Notes: generated by a model from the sequence alone, not told the origin. 7,069 nucleotides of DNA from an uncultured bacterium (GCA_905215675.1 CAJMRA010000127.1:1-7069); one strand, 5' to 3'; counted from the first letter of the stretch, positions 1-6,169 are shown. Translations and numbers: made by a program.

Positions 1-19
1 GAAACGACAGGCCGTATGG

Positions 20-42
20 TTTGAAACGCGCAGCGTTTCAAA
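20..42. repeat. Perfect 10-bp inverted repeat, 3-nt loop
   Basis: The arms TTTGAAACGC (20-29) and GCGTTTCAAA (33-42) are exact reverse complements around GCA. The core GCGTTTCA recurs in the palindrome just after the following gene (804-833), which suggests two members of a dispersed repeat family; that link is inference. In frame from base 1, a TGA at 22-24 could end an upstream gene, in which case this hairpin would sit at its 3' end. Too little sequence is present to support that gene. No T-run follows the stem, so it is not a typical intrinsic terminator. Confidence 0.6.
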
Positions 43-79
43 CTGAAATTGCTCCAGGCCAACAACCAACGGAGGTTCC

Positions 80-802
80 ATGGCATCCTTATGGCGTTAT
101 CTGCCCGATATTCTGCCCTTCGGCGACAGTCTTGATCTTCCTGACGATCTTGTCGAACGCGTCAACGCCTCGACCGGCGCCGAGCCCTGGTTCAGCCATG
201 CCTTTGCGGCGCGCGCAAGACGACGCCACGTCTGTCTTGCCTGCCGCTGGCTGGCGCGCGATCTGCCCGAAGGCGCAACCGTCTTTGAACCCGGCTGCGG
301 CGCGGGCGCCAATCTCATCTGGCTTGCCCGCGAAGGCCTTGTGGCCCGGGGCTCCGATCTTGTGCCCGAAGCGCTGGACATGTGCCGCCGCATGGCCGTC
401 TACAGCGGCGTCGCGCTGGACGTCTGGCAGGATGACGGCATCAATCCCCGGCGACTGCCCGATCCCGTGGACGGCATTCTTTCCGTCAACTGGCTCTATC
501 ATGTGCCCGGCGCAAGCATGGACGGTTTTCTCAGGACATGGCGTCCCGCGCTCAAGCCCCGCGGCGTCATCGCCTGCGACGTGCCGGACAGTTCCTATAA
601 CAAGGTCAAAAATAATCAGTACCACACCGGCGACGAACGCCTGCCCGAAGATCAGCGCCGCCCTTCGGAATACCGCTTCCGCCTCTCGCGCGCCGATATG
701 GAGCGCATCGCCGCCGACAACGGTTTCCGCGTGGAGCGCCACGCCCTGCCGCTGCTCGGCCGACCCCGCCGCGGCGTCTACCTGCTGCGCCGCGAAGACT
801 AG
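80..802 (+). CDS. Class I SAM-dependent methyltransferase, substrate unknown
   Basis: This 240-residue protein should transfer a methyl group from S-adenosylmethionine to an unidentified acceptor in the cytoplasm. The Rossmann-type SAM site is visible: motif I is VFEPGCGAGAN (residues 68-78), an acidic residue at the end of strand 2 lies in GSDLVPEAL (91-99, Asp93), and the motif IV region is DGILSVNWLYHVP (131-143). A strand-rich C-terminal half follows, with ACDVPDSSYN at 165-174. There is no signal peptide or membrane segment. The start is ATG at 80, preceded by GGAGG at 71-75. The gene stands alone between two palindromes and converges on the tup operon, so context gives no hint of substrate. 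The domain assignment is firm. Small-molecule, lipid or protein methylation all remain possible, and the motifs do not point to DNA methylation. Confidence 0.88.
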   Translation: MASLWRYLPDILPFGDSLDLPDDLVERVNASTGAEPWFSHAFAARARRRHVCLACRWLARDLPEGATVFEPGCGAGANLIWLAREGLVARGSDLVPEALDMCRRMAVYSGVALDVWQDDGINPRRLPDPVDGILSVNWLYHVPGASMDGFLRTWRPALKPRGVIACDVPDSSYNKVKNNQYHTGDERLPEDQRRPSEYRFRLSRADMERIAADNGFRVERHALPLLGRPRRGVYLLRRED

Positions 803-803
803 A

Positions 804-833
804 GCGTTTCACCTTTGAAAAAGGTGAAAACGC
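804..833. repeat. Imperfect palindrome after the methyltransferase gene
   Basis: GCGTTTCACCTTT (804-816) pairs with AAAGGTGAAAACGC (820-833) across a GAA loop, with one bulged A. It begins one base after the TAG stop and shares GCGTTTCA with the palindrome at 20-42. It lies between convergent genes and could slow transcription from both sides. However, neither flank has a T-run, so a dispersed extragenic palindrome is as likely as a terminator. A second, purely GC palindrome, GGCGGCGCGCCGCC, sits at 839-852. The tupC 3' end (895) has no other terminator candidate. Confidence 0.6.
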
Positions 834-894
834 GAGGCGGCGGCGCGCCGCCCGGCCCGAAGCTGGCGGCCAATGTCCGGCCTGCGCCCTCACC

Positions 895-1530
895 TCATAT
901 CTCGTCCCAGCGGCGACCGAGCCGTATCTCCCTTGCCTGAAGGGCCTCGATAAGCGCCGGATCGTGCGTGGAGCACACGACGGTCACGCCGTCGCGACGG
1001 CACCGGGTCACGGCCACGGCAATGGCTCTGGCGCTGGCCGCGTCAACATTGGACGTGGGTTCGTCCAGCAGCAGCACGCGCGGACGCAGCGCCAGACGGG
1101 CCGCCAGAGCCACACGCTGACGTTCGCCGCCGGAAAGGGCGCCGGGACCGCGCGCGGCAAACTCGCCGGGGTCCTCGAAGCCGACCGCCCGCATGCACTC
1201 CTCGTAGACGGCCTTCAGCCGATCCCGGCGACGACGCAGGCGCAGTCCGAGCGTGACGTTATAAAAAACGGACGCCCGCAGCAAATAGGGGTCCTGCAAC
1301 AGCAGGGACGCCTCCCGGCGCGGATTGTCCCTGTCGCCGTGGTAGATGAGTTCTCCGGCAAAAGGACGCTCAAGAAAGGCCAGCAGGCGCAGCAGGGTGG
1401 ACTTGCCGCAGCCGTTGGGACCTGTCAGGGCGACGGCCTCGCCGCTCTCGATCATGAATGAAACCTTCGGCAGGGCCGTGCGCCGGTCATAGCGCTGTTC
1501 CAGATCGCGGGCTTCGTAAACGGCGCTCAT
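895..1530 (-). CDS. tupC: Tungstate ABC transporter ATP-binding protein TupC
   Basis: This 211-residue ATPase drives tungstate import through TupB on the cytoplasmic side of the inner membrane. All ABC motifs are intact: Walker A GPNGCGKST (37-45), Q-loop Gln79 in LLLQDPYLL, signature LSGGERQ (132-138), Walker B VLLLDEP (152-158) and the switch histidine in STHD (187-190, His189). The length is short, essentially the bare nucleotide-binding domain, as is usual for TupC. No C-terminal TOBE regulatory domain of the ModC type is present. The ATG overlaps the tupB stop in an ATGA arrangement (1527-1530), with a GGAG 7 nt upstream, which points to translational coupling. The tungstate assignment comes from TupA and TupB; alone this protein could be any small importer ATPase. 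Confidence 0.93.
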   Translation of the reverse strand: MSAVYEARDLEQRYDRRTALPKVSFMIESGEAVALTGPNGCGKSTLLRLLAFLERPFAGELIYHGDRDNPRREASLLLQDPYLLRASVFYNVTLGLRLRRRRDRLKAVYEECMRAVGFEDPGEFAARGPGALSGGERQRVALAARLALRPRVLLLDEPTSNVDAASARAIAVAVTRCRRDGVTVVCSTHDPALIEALQAREIRLGRRWDEI

Positions 1531-2225
1531 GAACGCGCTCCCCGCCGGCGCAGAAAAGCCAGCGCAAGATTGACGAGAAAGGCCATGAACAGCAGCACCA
1601 GTCCGAGCGCTATGCCCTGGGAAAAATCGCCCTTGCTCGTCTCAAGCGCGATGGCCGTCGTCATGGTCCGGGTGGAGTAACGGATATTGCCGCCGAGCAT
1701 CATGGCGACGCCGACTTCGGTAATGACGCGCCCAAAGGCCGTGACACAGACCATGCCGATGGCAAAACGACATTCCCACAGCGTCAGCAGGGCCGTCTGC
1801 CGCGCGTTGGCGCCGAGGGTCAGCAGGGTTTCCCGGCAGCGGGGATCAAGGTTTTCCACGGCCTGAGCCGTCCAGGAAATGACAATGGGCAGGGCAAGCA
1901 CGGCCTGTCCGATGGCCATGCCGGGCAGCGTGAACAGCAGCCCGTATTCTCCCAGCGGACCGCGCGCCGTGATGAAGGCATACACGATCAGCCCGATCAG
2001 CACCGTGGGAAAGGCGAGCAGGGTATCCGAAACGAGCCGCAGGGCGCGCTTTCCGGGAAAATTGTAATAGCCGAGAATGAAGCCCGGCACGAGGCCCAGC
2101 AGGAAGGCGGCCGCCATGGCATAGATGGTGGAAAGAAGGGTGGCATGTATGGCGGACAGGGTGGCGTCGTCCATATCGGCCAGCAGCGCCAGCGCGCCGA
2201 ACCAGCCGTTGATGAGATATTCCAT
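1527..2225 (-). CDS. tupB: Tungstate ABC transporter permease TupB
   Basis: This is a 232-residue inner-membrane permease forming the tungstate channel with TupC as its motor. About five hydrophobic helices are visible, near residues 25-52, 66-86, 98-122, 155-175 and 204-226. The cytoplasmic EAA-type coupling loop lies near 131-153 (ETLLTLGANARQ). The stretch GGNIRYSTRTMTTAIALETS (178-197) is highly typical of the TupB family and separates it from ModB and CysT-type permeases. The start is uncertain: ATG at 2225 has no good ribosome binding site, whereas an in-frame TTG at 2240 has GGAG 6 nt upstream and would add five residues. A more distant ATG at 2312 would place 29 extra, arginine-rich residues inside the intergenic hairpins and is unlikely. 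The gene overlaps tupC by 4 nt. Confidence 0.92.
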   Translation of the reverse strand: MEYLINGWFGALALLADMDDATLSAIHATLLSTIYAMAAAFLLGLVPGFILGYYNFPGKRALRLVSDTLLAFPTVLIGLIVYAFITARGPLGEYGLLFTLPGMAIGQAVLALPIVISWTAQAVENLDPRCRETLLTLGANARQTALLTLWECRFAIGMVCVTAFGRVITEVGVAMMLGGNIRYSTRTMTTAIALETSKGDFSQGIALGLVLLFMAFLVNLALAFLRRRGARS

Positions 2226-2237
2226 AAGCACACGACA

Positions 2238-2250
2238 CAAGCGACGCTCC
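2238..2250 (-). promoter_or_regulatory. Shine-Dalgarno and alternative TTG start for tupB
   Basis: On the - strand, GGAG (2250-2247) is followed by six bases and TTG (2240-2238), in frame with tupB. The nearby ATG (2225-2223) has no comparable purine-rich site, so translation may really begin at TTG. The choice rests only on spacing and sequence. Confidence 0.45.
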
Positions 2251-2288
2251 GCAGGGAACATCGTTCGAGGTTGAGCGCAAAAGCGACG

Positions 2289-2318
2289 CGCCGGATACCG
2301 CGCGACAAGCATCCGGCG
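2289..2318 (-). other. Second hairpin in the tupA-tupB gap
   Basis: CGCCGGAT (2289-2296) and ATCCGGCG (2311-2318) are exact 8-bp inverted repeats with a 14-nt loop. This hairpin lies downstream of the larger one in the tup transcript. The 9-mer AAGCGACGC occurs directly at 2239-2247 and 2281-2289, and its last seven bases recur at 2347-2353. The gap is therefore repetitive as well as structured. Its role is unknown; no T-run follows. Confidence 0.5.
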
Positions 2319-2322
2319 GCGA

Positions 2323-2365
2323 CGAAGGGACGAAGCCGCAGCCTGTGCGACGCTTCGCCCCTTCG
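2323..2365 (-). other. Strong 14-bp hairpin between tupA and tupB
   Basis: In the - strand transcript, CGAAGGGGCGAAGC pairs along its full length with GCTTCGTCCCTTCG, including one G-U pair. The 15-nt loop can add a further 4-bp CGCA/TGCG stem. It begins 38 nt after the tupA stop codon and is not followed by a U-run. Such stems after the binding-protein gene of an ABC operon often protect the upstream message from 3' decay, giving more binding protein than permease. That role here is inferred; the pairing itself is seen. Confidence 0.6.
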
Positions 2366-2403
2366 CGCATCACGGTCGAAAGACTCGCCCGAATACGGCG
2401 TCG

Positions 2404-3240
2404 TTACTTGCTCTGGGCGGCATTGGGGAAGAAGAGCTGCTTGCCCTGCAGCTTGTAATCGGCAATGACCTTCTGCGTGGCCGGGCTGACCCACCAGTCC
2501 TCAAACTTTTTGGCCAGTTCCTTCTTGACCTTGGGGCACTGGGCGGGATTCACGGTCATGACGCTGTACTGATTGAACAGCGCCTTGTCGCCTTCCACGA
2601 TGATGGCGAGGGGATTCTTGTCGCCCTGCCGACCGGCAAAGGTGATCCAGGTGCCGCGATCGGTGAGGGCATAGGCCTTCTTTTCGGCCGCCATGTTCAG
2701 GGTGGCGATCATGCCCTGTCCGGCGGAAAAGTACTTGGGATCCTTTTCGGGATTGAGTCCGGCATCCTTCCAGAGCTTCTGCTCGGCCTTGTGGGTTCCC
2801 GACTGATCGCCGCGGCTGACGAAACCGGCCTTGGCGGTCATGATGCCCTTCAGGGCCTCGGCCGTCGTCTTTCCGGCGATCCCGGCGGGATCATTCTTGG
2901 GACCCACCACCACGAAATCGTTGTACATCACTTCGCGGCGGTCAATGCCGTGACCGGCCTTGACGTAGGCTTTTTCGGCGGCGGGGGCATGCACCAGCAG
3001 CACGTCGGCGTTGCAGTTTTCGCCAAGCTTGAGCGCCTGACCGGTTCCCACGGCCACCCATTTCAATTCAATGCCGGTGTCTTTCTTGAAAATGGGCTCC
3101 AGATATTCCAGCAGGCCGGAATCCTGCGTGCTGGTGGTGGTTGCCATCATCAGGGTTTCGGCTCCGGCGGCAAGGGGCGACAGGGCAAGGGCCGCCGCGG
3201 CGATACCGACCGCGGCGCGCATGGACAGCGTCTTTTTCAT
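2404..3240 (-). CDS. tupA: Tungstate-binding periplasmic protein TupA
   Basis: This 278-residue secreted protein binds tungstate in the periplasm and delivers it to TupB. A Sec signal peptide is clear: MKK, a hydrophobic stretch at about 9-23, and a likely cleavage after Ala27 (AGA/ET). The family's oxyanion-binding signatures follow: ATTTSTQDSGLL (33-44), GTGQALKLG (65-73), MYNDFVVVGP (105-114), SRGDQSGTH (142-150) and LTDRGTW (192-198). TTTS and SRGDxSGTH are typical of TupA and differ from ModA or sulfate-binding proteins. A late segment, NQYSVM (223-228), also fits. The start is ATG at 3240 because AAGGAG lies 8 nt upstream; a GTG three codons earlier overlaps that site. It is the first gene of tupABC. 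The substrate could in principle include molybdate, but the family is noted for high tungstate selectivity. Confidence 0.95.
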   Translation of the reverse strand: MKKTLSMRAAVGIAAAALALSPLAAGAETLMMATTTSTQDSGLLEYLEPIFKKDTGIELKWVAVGTGQALKLGENCNADVLLVHAPAAEKAYVKAGHGIDRREVMYNDFVVVGPKNDPAGIAGKTTAEALKGIMTAKAGFVSRGDQSGTHKAEQKLWKDAGLNPEKDPKYFSAGQGMIATLNMAAEKKAYALTDRGTWITFAGRQGDKNPLAIIVEGDKALFNQYSVMTVNPAQCPKVKKELAKKFEDWWVSPATQKVIADYKLQGKQLFFPNAAQSK

Positions 3241-3248
3241 GGCGAACA

Positions 3249-3254
3249 CTCCTT
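3249..3254 (-). promoter_or_regulatory. Ribosome binding site deciding the tupA start
   Basis: AAGGAG on the - strand lies 8 nt before ATG at 3240. The in-frame GTG at 3249-3247 shares a base with this site and so cannot use it, which fixes ATG as the start. Confidence 0.85.
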
Positions 3255-3280
3255 AATCATAAGTCATGCCAAGACAAAAC

Positions 3281-3305
3281 GCGGACAGGCGCAATACCCG
3301 TCCGC
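3281..3305 (-). promoter_or_regulatory. Imperfect palindrome upstream of tupA (operator or leader hairpin)
   Basis: The arms GCGGACAGG (3281-3289) and CCCGTCCGC (3297-3305) pair over nine positions, with one G-T, around a 7-nt centre. The element lies 41 nt upstream of the tupA start and just downstream of the promoter candidate. That is the right place for a repressor site or a 5' leader hairpin. Tungstate-responsive regulators such as TunR (sulfate reducers) or ModE-type proteins control such operons. I do not recognise either consensus here, so the link is inference. Confidence 0.4.
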
Positions 3306-3315
3306 AAGCAACGCC

Positions 3316-3344
3316 ATACTATCGTAAAAACCGCGCCCTGCAAA
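3316..3344 (-). promoter_or_regulatory. Candidate sigma-70 promoter of tupABC
   Basis: On the - strand, TTTGCA (3344-3339) is separated by 17 nt from TAGTAT (3321-3316); each matches four of six consensus bases. Transcription would start near 3309 and leave a leader of about 70 nt containing the palindrome at 3281-3305. The site lies downstream of the cobQ terminator, as needed for an independent operon. Moderate match only. Confidence 0.4.
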
Positions 3345-3353
3345 GCATCCCGG

Positions 3354-3393
3354 AAAATCCGCCCGTCCGGCCCGCCCGGGCCGGACAGGGCGG
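3354..3393 (-). terminator. Intrinsic terminator of cobQ
   Basis: On the - strand, CCGCCC-T-GTCCGGCCC pairs with GGGCCGGACGGGCGG (15 bp, one bulged T) around a GGGC loop, followed by ATTTT at 3358-3354. It begins 8 nt after the cobQ stop. This separates cobQ transcription from tupA. Confidence 0.88.
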
Positions 3394-3401
3394 AGCCGTC
3401 G

Positions 3402-5015
3402 TCACAGGCCGAGCAGGCCGAGAATACGCGGCCAGTCGCAATGCGCTTCCACGCTGTCGGCCAGCCGATCCAGTTCGGGACCCAGGGCATAGGCGCGTTC
3501 TTCCGGGGCGGGAGCGCGCCCGGCGGCCGTGCGCAGACGACGCAGCAGTCCATGACGGAAGGCGTCGTCGTCAAACAGCCCGTGCAGATAGGTTCCCCAG
3601 ACCGGCGGCAGGGCGTCGCCCCGGCAGAGCCCCCAGCCGATCGGCGCGCCGTCCGAACGAAAGACCAGCGGGCGCGCGTCAAAGTCTCCGGCAAACGCGG
3701 CGTCGCGGCGACACCGGGTGACCCCGTGATGAATTTCATAACCGGACAGGACACAGGGGCGGTCCGCCGGGGGCGACGCCACCCGGGCCCGGCTTTGCCG
3801 CAGCACCTTTTCCGCCTCGAGGGTCGTTTCCAGAGGCAGCAGATTCATGCCCGGCAGACTGCCGCCGTTTTCCAGACGCAGGGGATCATGCAGGACCGTA
3901 CCCAGCATCTGCAAACCGCCGCAAATACCCAGCAGCATCCCCGCGAAGCCGCCCGCCGCGGCCGCGGCGCAGGCCCCGCGGGCATAGGCGACAAGCGCCG
4001 CCTCCAGACCGCTTTCCCGCAGAAACAGCAGATCCGCAAGACTGTTGCGGCTTCCGGGAACAAGGCAAAGATGAGGGCTGCCCAGCTCTTCGGGCCGCCG
4101 GACAAGACGGACGCGCACATGCGGCTCGCAGCGCAGGGCGTCCAGATCCGTGGCGTTGCTGATATGCGGCAGGTCCGGCAGCGCCACATCCAGCAGGGAA
4201 GCATCCCCGTCCAGGGCGGCGGCGTCCGGCATGCCCGCGCCGAGACCGGGCAGGGCGACCTCCCGGAAGCCCACGGAATCCTCCTCCGGCAGGCGCAGTC
4301 CCTCCAGCATGGGGACGATCCCCAAAAAGGGCCTCCGCGTCCTGCGGGAGACGGTTTCCAGCGCGGGCGTCAGCAGGGAGGCGTCGCCGCGGAACTTGTT
4401 GAGCAGGAAACCCGCCACCCGAGAGCGATCCCGGGGGGAAAGAAGCTGCATGGTGCCGACCAGCGCCGCAAACGCGCCGCCCCGATCAATGTCCGCCGTC
4501 AGCAGGACGCGGGCGTCGGCCGCATGCGCCATGTGCATGTTGACGATATCGTGCGCCCGCAGGTTTATCTCCGCGGGGCTGCCCGCGCCTTCCAGCACCA
4601 TCACGTCGCTGTCGGCGGCCAGTTCCGCGTAAGCCCGGCAGACGCCGTCCCACAGCGCGCGCTTGCGCCGGTAGTAGTCCTTCGCCTTCATGAGGGCCAG
4701 AGGTCGCCCCAGCACGATCACGTGGGAGCCGTCCTGCGAGGTCGGTTTCAGAAGAACGGGATTCATGCGCACATCGGGAAGGCGTCCGCAGGCCAGCGCC
4801 TGCACGACCTGCGCCCGGCCCATTTCGCCGCCGTCCGGGGTGACAAAGGAATTGAGGGCCATGTTCTGGGCCTTGAACGGGGCCACGCGCAGCCCCCGTC
4901 GCGCCAGCAGGCGGCAGAAGGCGGCGGTCAGCAGACTTTTTCCGGCATTGGAGCAGGTGCCCTGCACCATGAGCGCCGGAGGCAGGGACGAGGAAAGGGG
5001 AGAAGGGTATTTCAT
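3402..5015 (-). CDS. cobQ: Cobyric acid synthase, glutamine-hydrolysing
   Basis: This 537-residue cytoplasmic enzyme (called CbiP in the anaerobic B12 route) amidates the b, d, e and g side chains of adenosylcobyrinic acid a,c-diamide, using glutamine and ATP, to give cobyric acid. The N-terminal dethiobiotin-synthetase-like ATPase domain has MVQGTCSNAGKSLL (16-29), FKAQNMALNSFVT (47-59), VLEGAGSPAEINL (140-152) and TADIDRGGAFA (173-183). The C-terminal class I glutaminase domain has LVPGSRNSLADLL (318-330), the nucleophile Cys365 in GICGGLQMLG, GYEIHHG (425-431) and the histidine in WGTYLHGLFDD (473-483, His478). Length is somewhat above the common 480-510, mainly in linker regions. ATG at 5015 lacks a clear ribosome binding site; an in-frame GTG at 5051 has GGAG 9 nt upstream and would add 12 residues. 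No other corrinoid gene is in the window. Confidence 0.96.
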   Translation of the reverse strand: MKYPSPLSSSLPPALMVQGTCSNAGKSLLTAAFCRLLARRGLRVAPFKAQNMALNSFVTPDGGEMGRAQVVQALACGRLPDVRMNPVLLKPTSQDGSHVIVLGRPLALMKAKDYYRRKRALWDGVCRAYAELAADSDVMVLEGAGSPAEINLRAHDIVNMHMAHAADARVLLTADIDRGGAFAALVGTMQLLSPRDRSRVAGFLLNKFRGDASLLTPALETVSRRTRRPFLGIVPMLEGLRLPEEDSVGFREVALPGLGAGMPDAAALDGDASLLDVALPDLPHISNATDLDALRCEPHVRVRLVRRPEELGSPHLCLVPGSRNSLADLLFLRESGLEAALVAYARGACAAAAAGGFAGMLLGICGGLQMLGTVLHDPLRLENGGSLPGMNLLPLETTLEAEKVLRQSRARVASPPADRPCVLSGYEIHHGVTRCRRDAAFAGDFDARPLVFRSDGAPIGWGLCRGDALPPVWGTYLHGLFDDDAFRHGLLRRLRTAAGRAPAPEERAYALGPELDRLADSVEAHCDWPRILGLLGL

Positions 5016-5102
5016 GGCGAAAAAAGAAGCCGTGCGGCGGAAGCGCGGCACTTGCAAGTTCTCCGGGGCTTGGCTAAGTTGAAAGGACAGAAAGAGACAC
5101 AT

Positions 5103-5171
5103 CGACGGGAAGCGTCGCCCGTGTGTACGGGTTCTCCGCTCCGACCGCAAGCGCGCCGGGGGCCTCCGGCG
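5103..5171 (-). promoter_or_regulatory. Structured 5' leader of cobQ
   Basis: Three hairpins lie in the presumed cobQ leader: CGCCGG/CCGGCG (5154-5159 with 5166-5171), CCCGT/ACGGG (5118-5122 with 5127-5131) and CGACG/CGTCG (5103-5107 with 5113-5117), the last two abutting. ACGGG at 5105-5109 could instead pair with CCCGT at 5118-5122, so two folds exclude each other, as in an attenuator. In transcript order there are scraps resembling a cobalamin riboswitch: GGGAAG, a GCCGG/CCGGC stem, AGCGGAGA, and AGCCCCGGAGAACTTGC near 5070-5054, which is like a B12 box with an extra base. The invariant GCCACTG and CCCCGCAACTG are absent. A riboswitch is therefore not established. Confidence 0.3.
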
Positions 5172-5198
5172 ACTTCCCGCGGAAAAATCCAGGAAAAA

Positions 5199-5226
5199 AA
5201 GATAGAAGACTAAAGCTTTTTGATAA
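5199..5226 (-). promoter_or_regulatory. Candidate cobQ promoter
   Basis: On the - strand, TTATCA (5226-5221) and TATCTT (5204-5199) are 16 nt apart, and each matches four of six consensus bases. Start of transcription near 5192 would give a leader of about 178 nt. The surrounding AT-rich patch (about 5181-5227) stands out in a GC-rich window. A perfect TTGACA nearby (5255-5250) has no acceptable -10. Confidence 0.3.
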
Positions 5227-5249
5227 AGTGGCGTTAAGAGGTGTGTAGT
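5220..5249 (+). promoter_or_regulatory. Candidate motA promoter
   Basis: TTGATA (5220-5225) and TGTAGT (5244-5249) are 18 nt apart, matching five and four of six sigma-70 bases. The -35 overlaps that of the divergent cobQ candidate, so the two might compete. I found no convincing sigma-28 or sigma-54 site in this gap, although flagellar genes often use them. Confidence 0.3.
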
Positions 5250-5272
5250 TGTCAATCGGTTCCTGATCGCAC

Positions 5273-5291
5273 GGGCAAAAAGGACTTGCCC
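5273..5291 (+). promoter_or_regulatory. Hairpin in the motA leader
   Basis: GGGCAA (5273-5278) pairs with TTGCCC (5286-5291) across a 7-nt loop. CTTGCC (5285-5290) could pair instead with GGCAAG (5317-5322), which covers the region just before the motA ATG. The site upstream of ATG (GGGTAGG) is a weak ribosome binding site. A 4-codon ORF (ATG at 5303) ends within it. The two folds suggest possible translational control; this is inference from pairing only. Confidence 0.3.
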
Positions 5292-5323
5292 TTGCGCGGG
5301 GCATGGCCAACGGGTAGGCAAGC

Positions 5324-6169
5324 ATGTACTTATTGATCGGCCTTATTATTGTCGTAGTCTCGGTGGTCGCCGGCTACACAATGTCACACGGTGAATGGGG
5401 GGTTCTCTTTCAGCCCGCGGAATTCCTGATCATTCTGGGCTGCGGTCTGGGAGCCTTCTTCGGCAGCCAGACAAAATATACCTTCAGCCTTATCCTAAAG
5501 AGCCTGAAGCGGCTCTTTGCCGACCCGGGTTCCAGCAAGACCCGCTATCTGGAAACGCTGGCCATGCTCTATGCGCTGTTCACCAAGATGCACCGCGAAG
5601 GCGTCATCAGCATTGAAAGCGATGTGGAACGGCCCGAATCCAGCCCCATTTTCAACAAGTTTCCCGCCATTGCCAAGAATACGGTGCTGATCAACTTCAT
5701 CGGCGACACCCTGCGCGTCTATCTGACCACCGGCGATCCGGCGGATATCGACAGCCTCATGAAGGTCGACATGCAGACCATTCACGAGGAAGGCATGCTG
5801 CCCGCCCACTCCGTGAGCCACATGGCCGAATCCATGCCGGGCATGGGTATCGTCGCCTGCGTTCTCGGCGTCGTGCTCACCATGGGCAAGATCAACGAAC
5901 CCCCGGAAGTGCTGGGCCACCACATCGGCGCGGCTCTCGTGGGTACCTTCTTCGGTATTCTCTGCTGTTACGGTCTGTTCGGCCCCATGGGTTCCAAGCT
6001 GGAAAACTACGAAGCCGAAGAACATTTCTACTTCAACGCCGTCAAGGAAGCCGTTTCGGCGGCCATCCGCGGCGCGACGCCCCTGATTGCCGTGGAATAC
6101 GGCCGCCGCGCCATTCCCTATCCCTTCCGGCCCAAGTTCTCCGAAATGGAAGACAAGCTGAAGAGCTAA
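5324..6169 (+). CDS. motA: Flagellar motor stator protein MotA
   Basis: This 281-residue inner-membrane protein forms, with MotB, the proton-driven stator that turns the flagellar rotor. Four hydrophobic segments are seen near residues 1-19, 33-48, 171-187 and 201-222, with a large cytoplasmic loop between the second and third, as in enterobacterial MotA (295 residues). QPAEFLIILG (30-39) and MPGMGIVACVLGVV (171-184) align with it. So do the conserved prolines (Pro172 and Pro221, matching E. coli Pro173 and Pro222). In the rotor-facing loop Glu98 is kept, but the position of E. coli Arg90 is His90, with Arg91 next to it. The C-terminal IAVEYGRRAIP (255-265) is typical. ATG at 5324 is the only start, because an in-frame TAG lies 12 nt upstream. 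It is paired with motB but separated by a terminator. Confidence 0.95.
   Translation: MYLLIGLIIVVVSVVAGYTMSHGEWGVLFQPAEFLIILGCGLGAFFGSQTKYTFSLILKSLKRLFADPGSSKTRYLETLAMLYALFTKMHREGVISIESDVERPESSPIFNKFPAIAKNTVLINFIGDTLRVYLTTGDPADIDSLMKVDMQTIHEEGMLPAHSVSHMAESMPGMGIVACVLGVVLTMGKINEPPEVLGHHIGAALVGTFFGILCCYGLFGPMGSKLENYEAEEHFYFNAVKEAVSAAIRGATPLIAVEYGRRAIPYPFRPKFSEMEDKLKS

Noticed and set aside
964..1461. Open frame on the + strand opposite tupC
   Set aside because: tupC on the other strand has all ABC motifs in order. The opposing frame has no ribosome binding site and no recognisable domain.
2226..2312. N-terminally extended TupB starting at ATG 2312
   Set aside because: The extra 29 residues are Arg- and Cys-rich, have no counterpart expected in TupB, and lie in the repeat-bearing gap. 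There is no ribosome binding site before that ATG.
3141..5213. A 690-codon open frame on the + strand across cobQ
   Set aside because: It is antisense to the intact cobQ motifs. The composition is low in hydrophobic residues and rich in Arg, Gln and Gly, as expected of a shadow frame in GC-rich DNA, and there is no recognisable domain.
5271..5326. c-di-GMP (GEMM) riboswitch before motA
   Set aside because: Words like CACGGGCAAA and GGTAGGCAAGC recall GEMM, and a motility gene follows. However, the span is too short, and the tetraloop/receptor and the second paired arm are missing.
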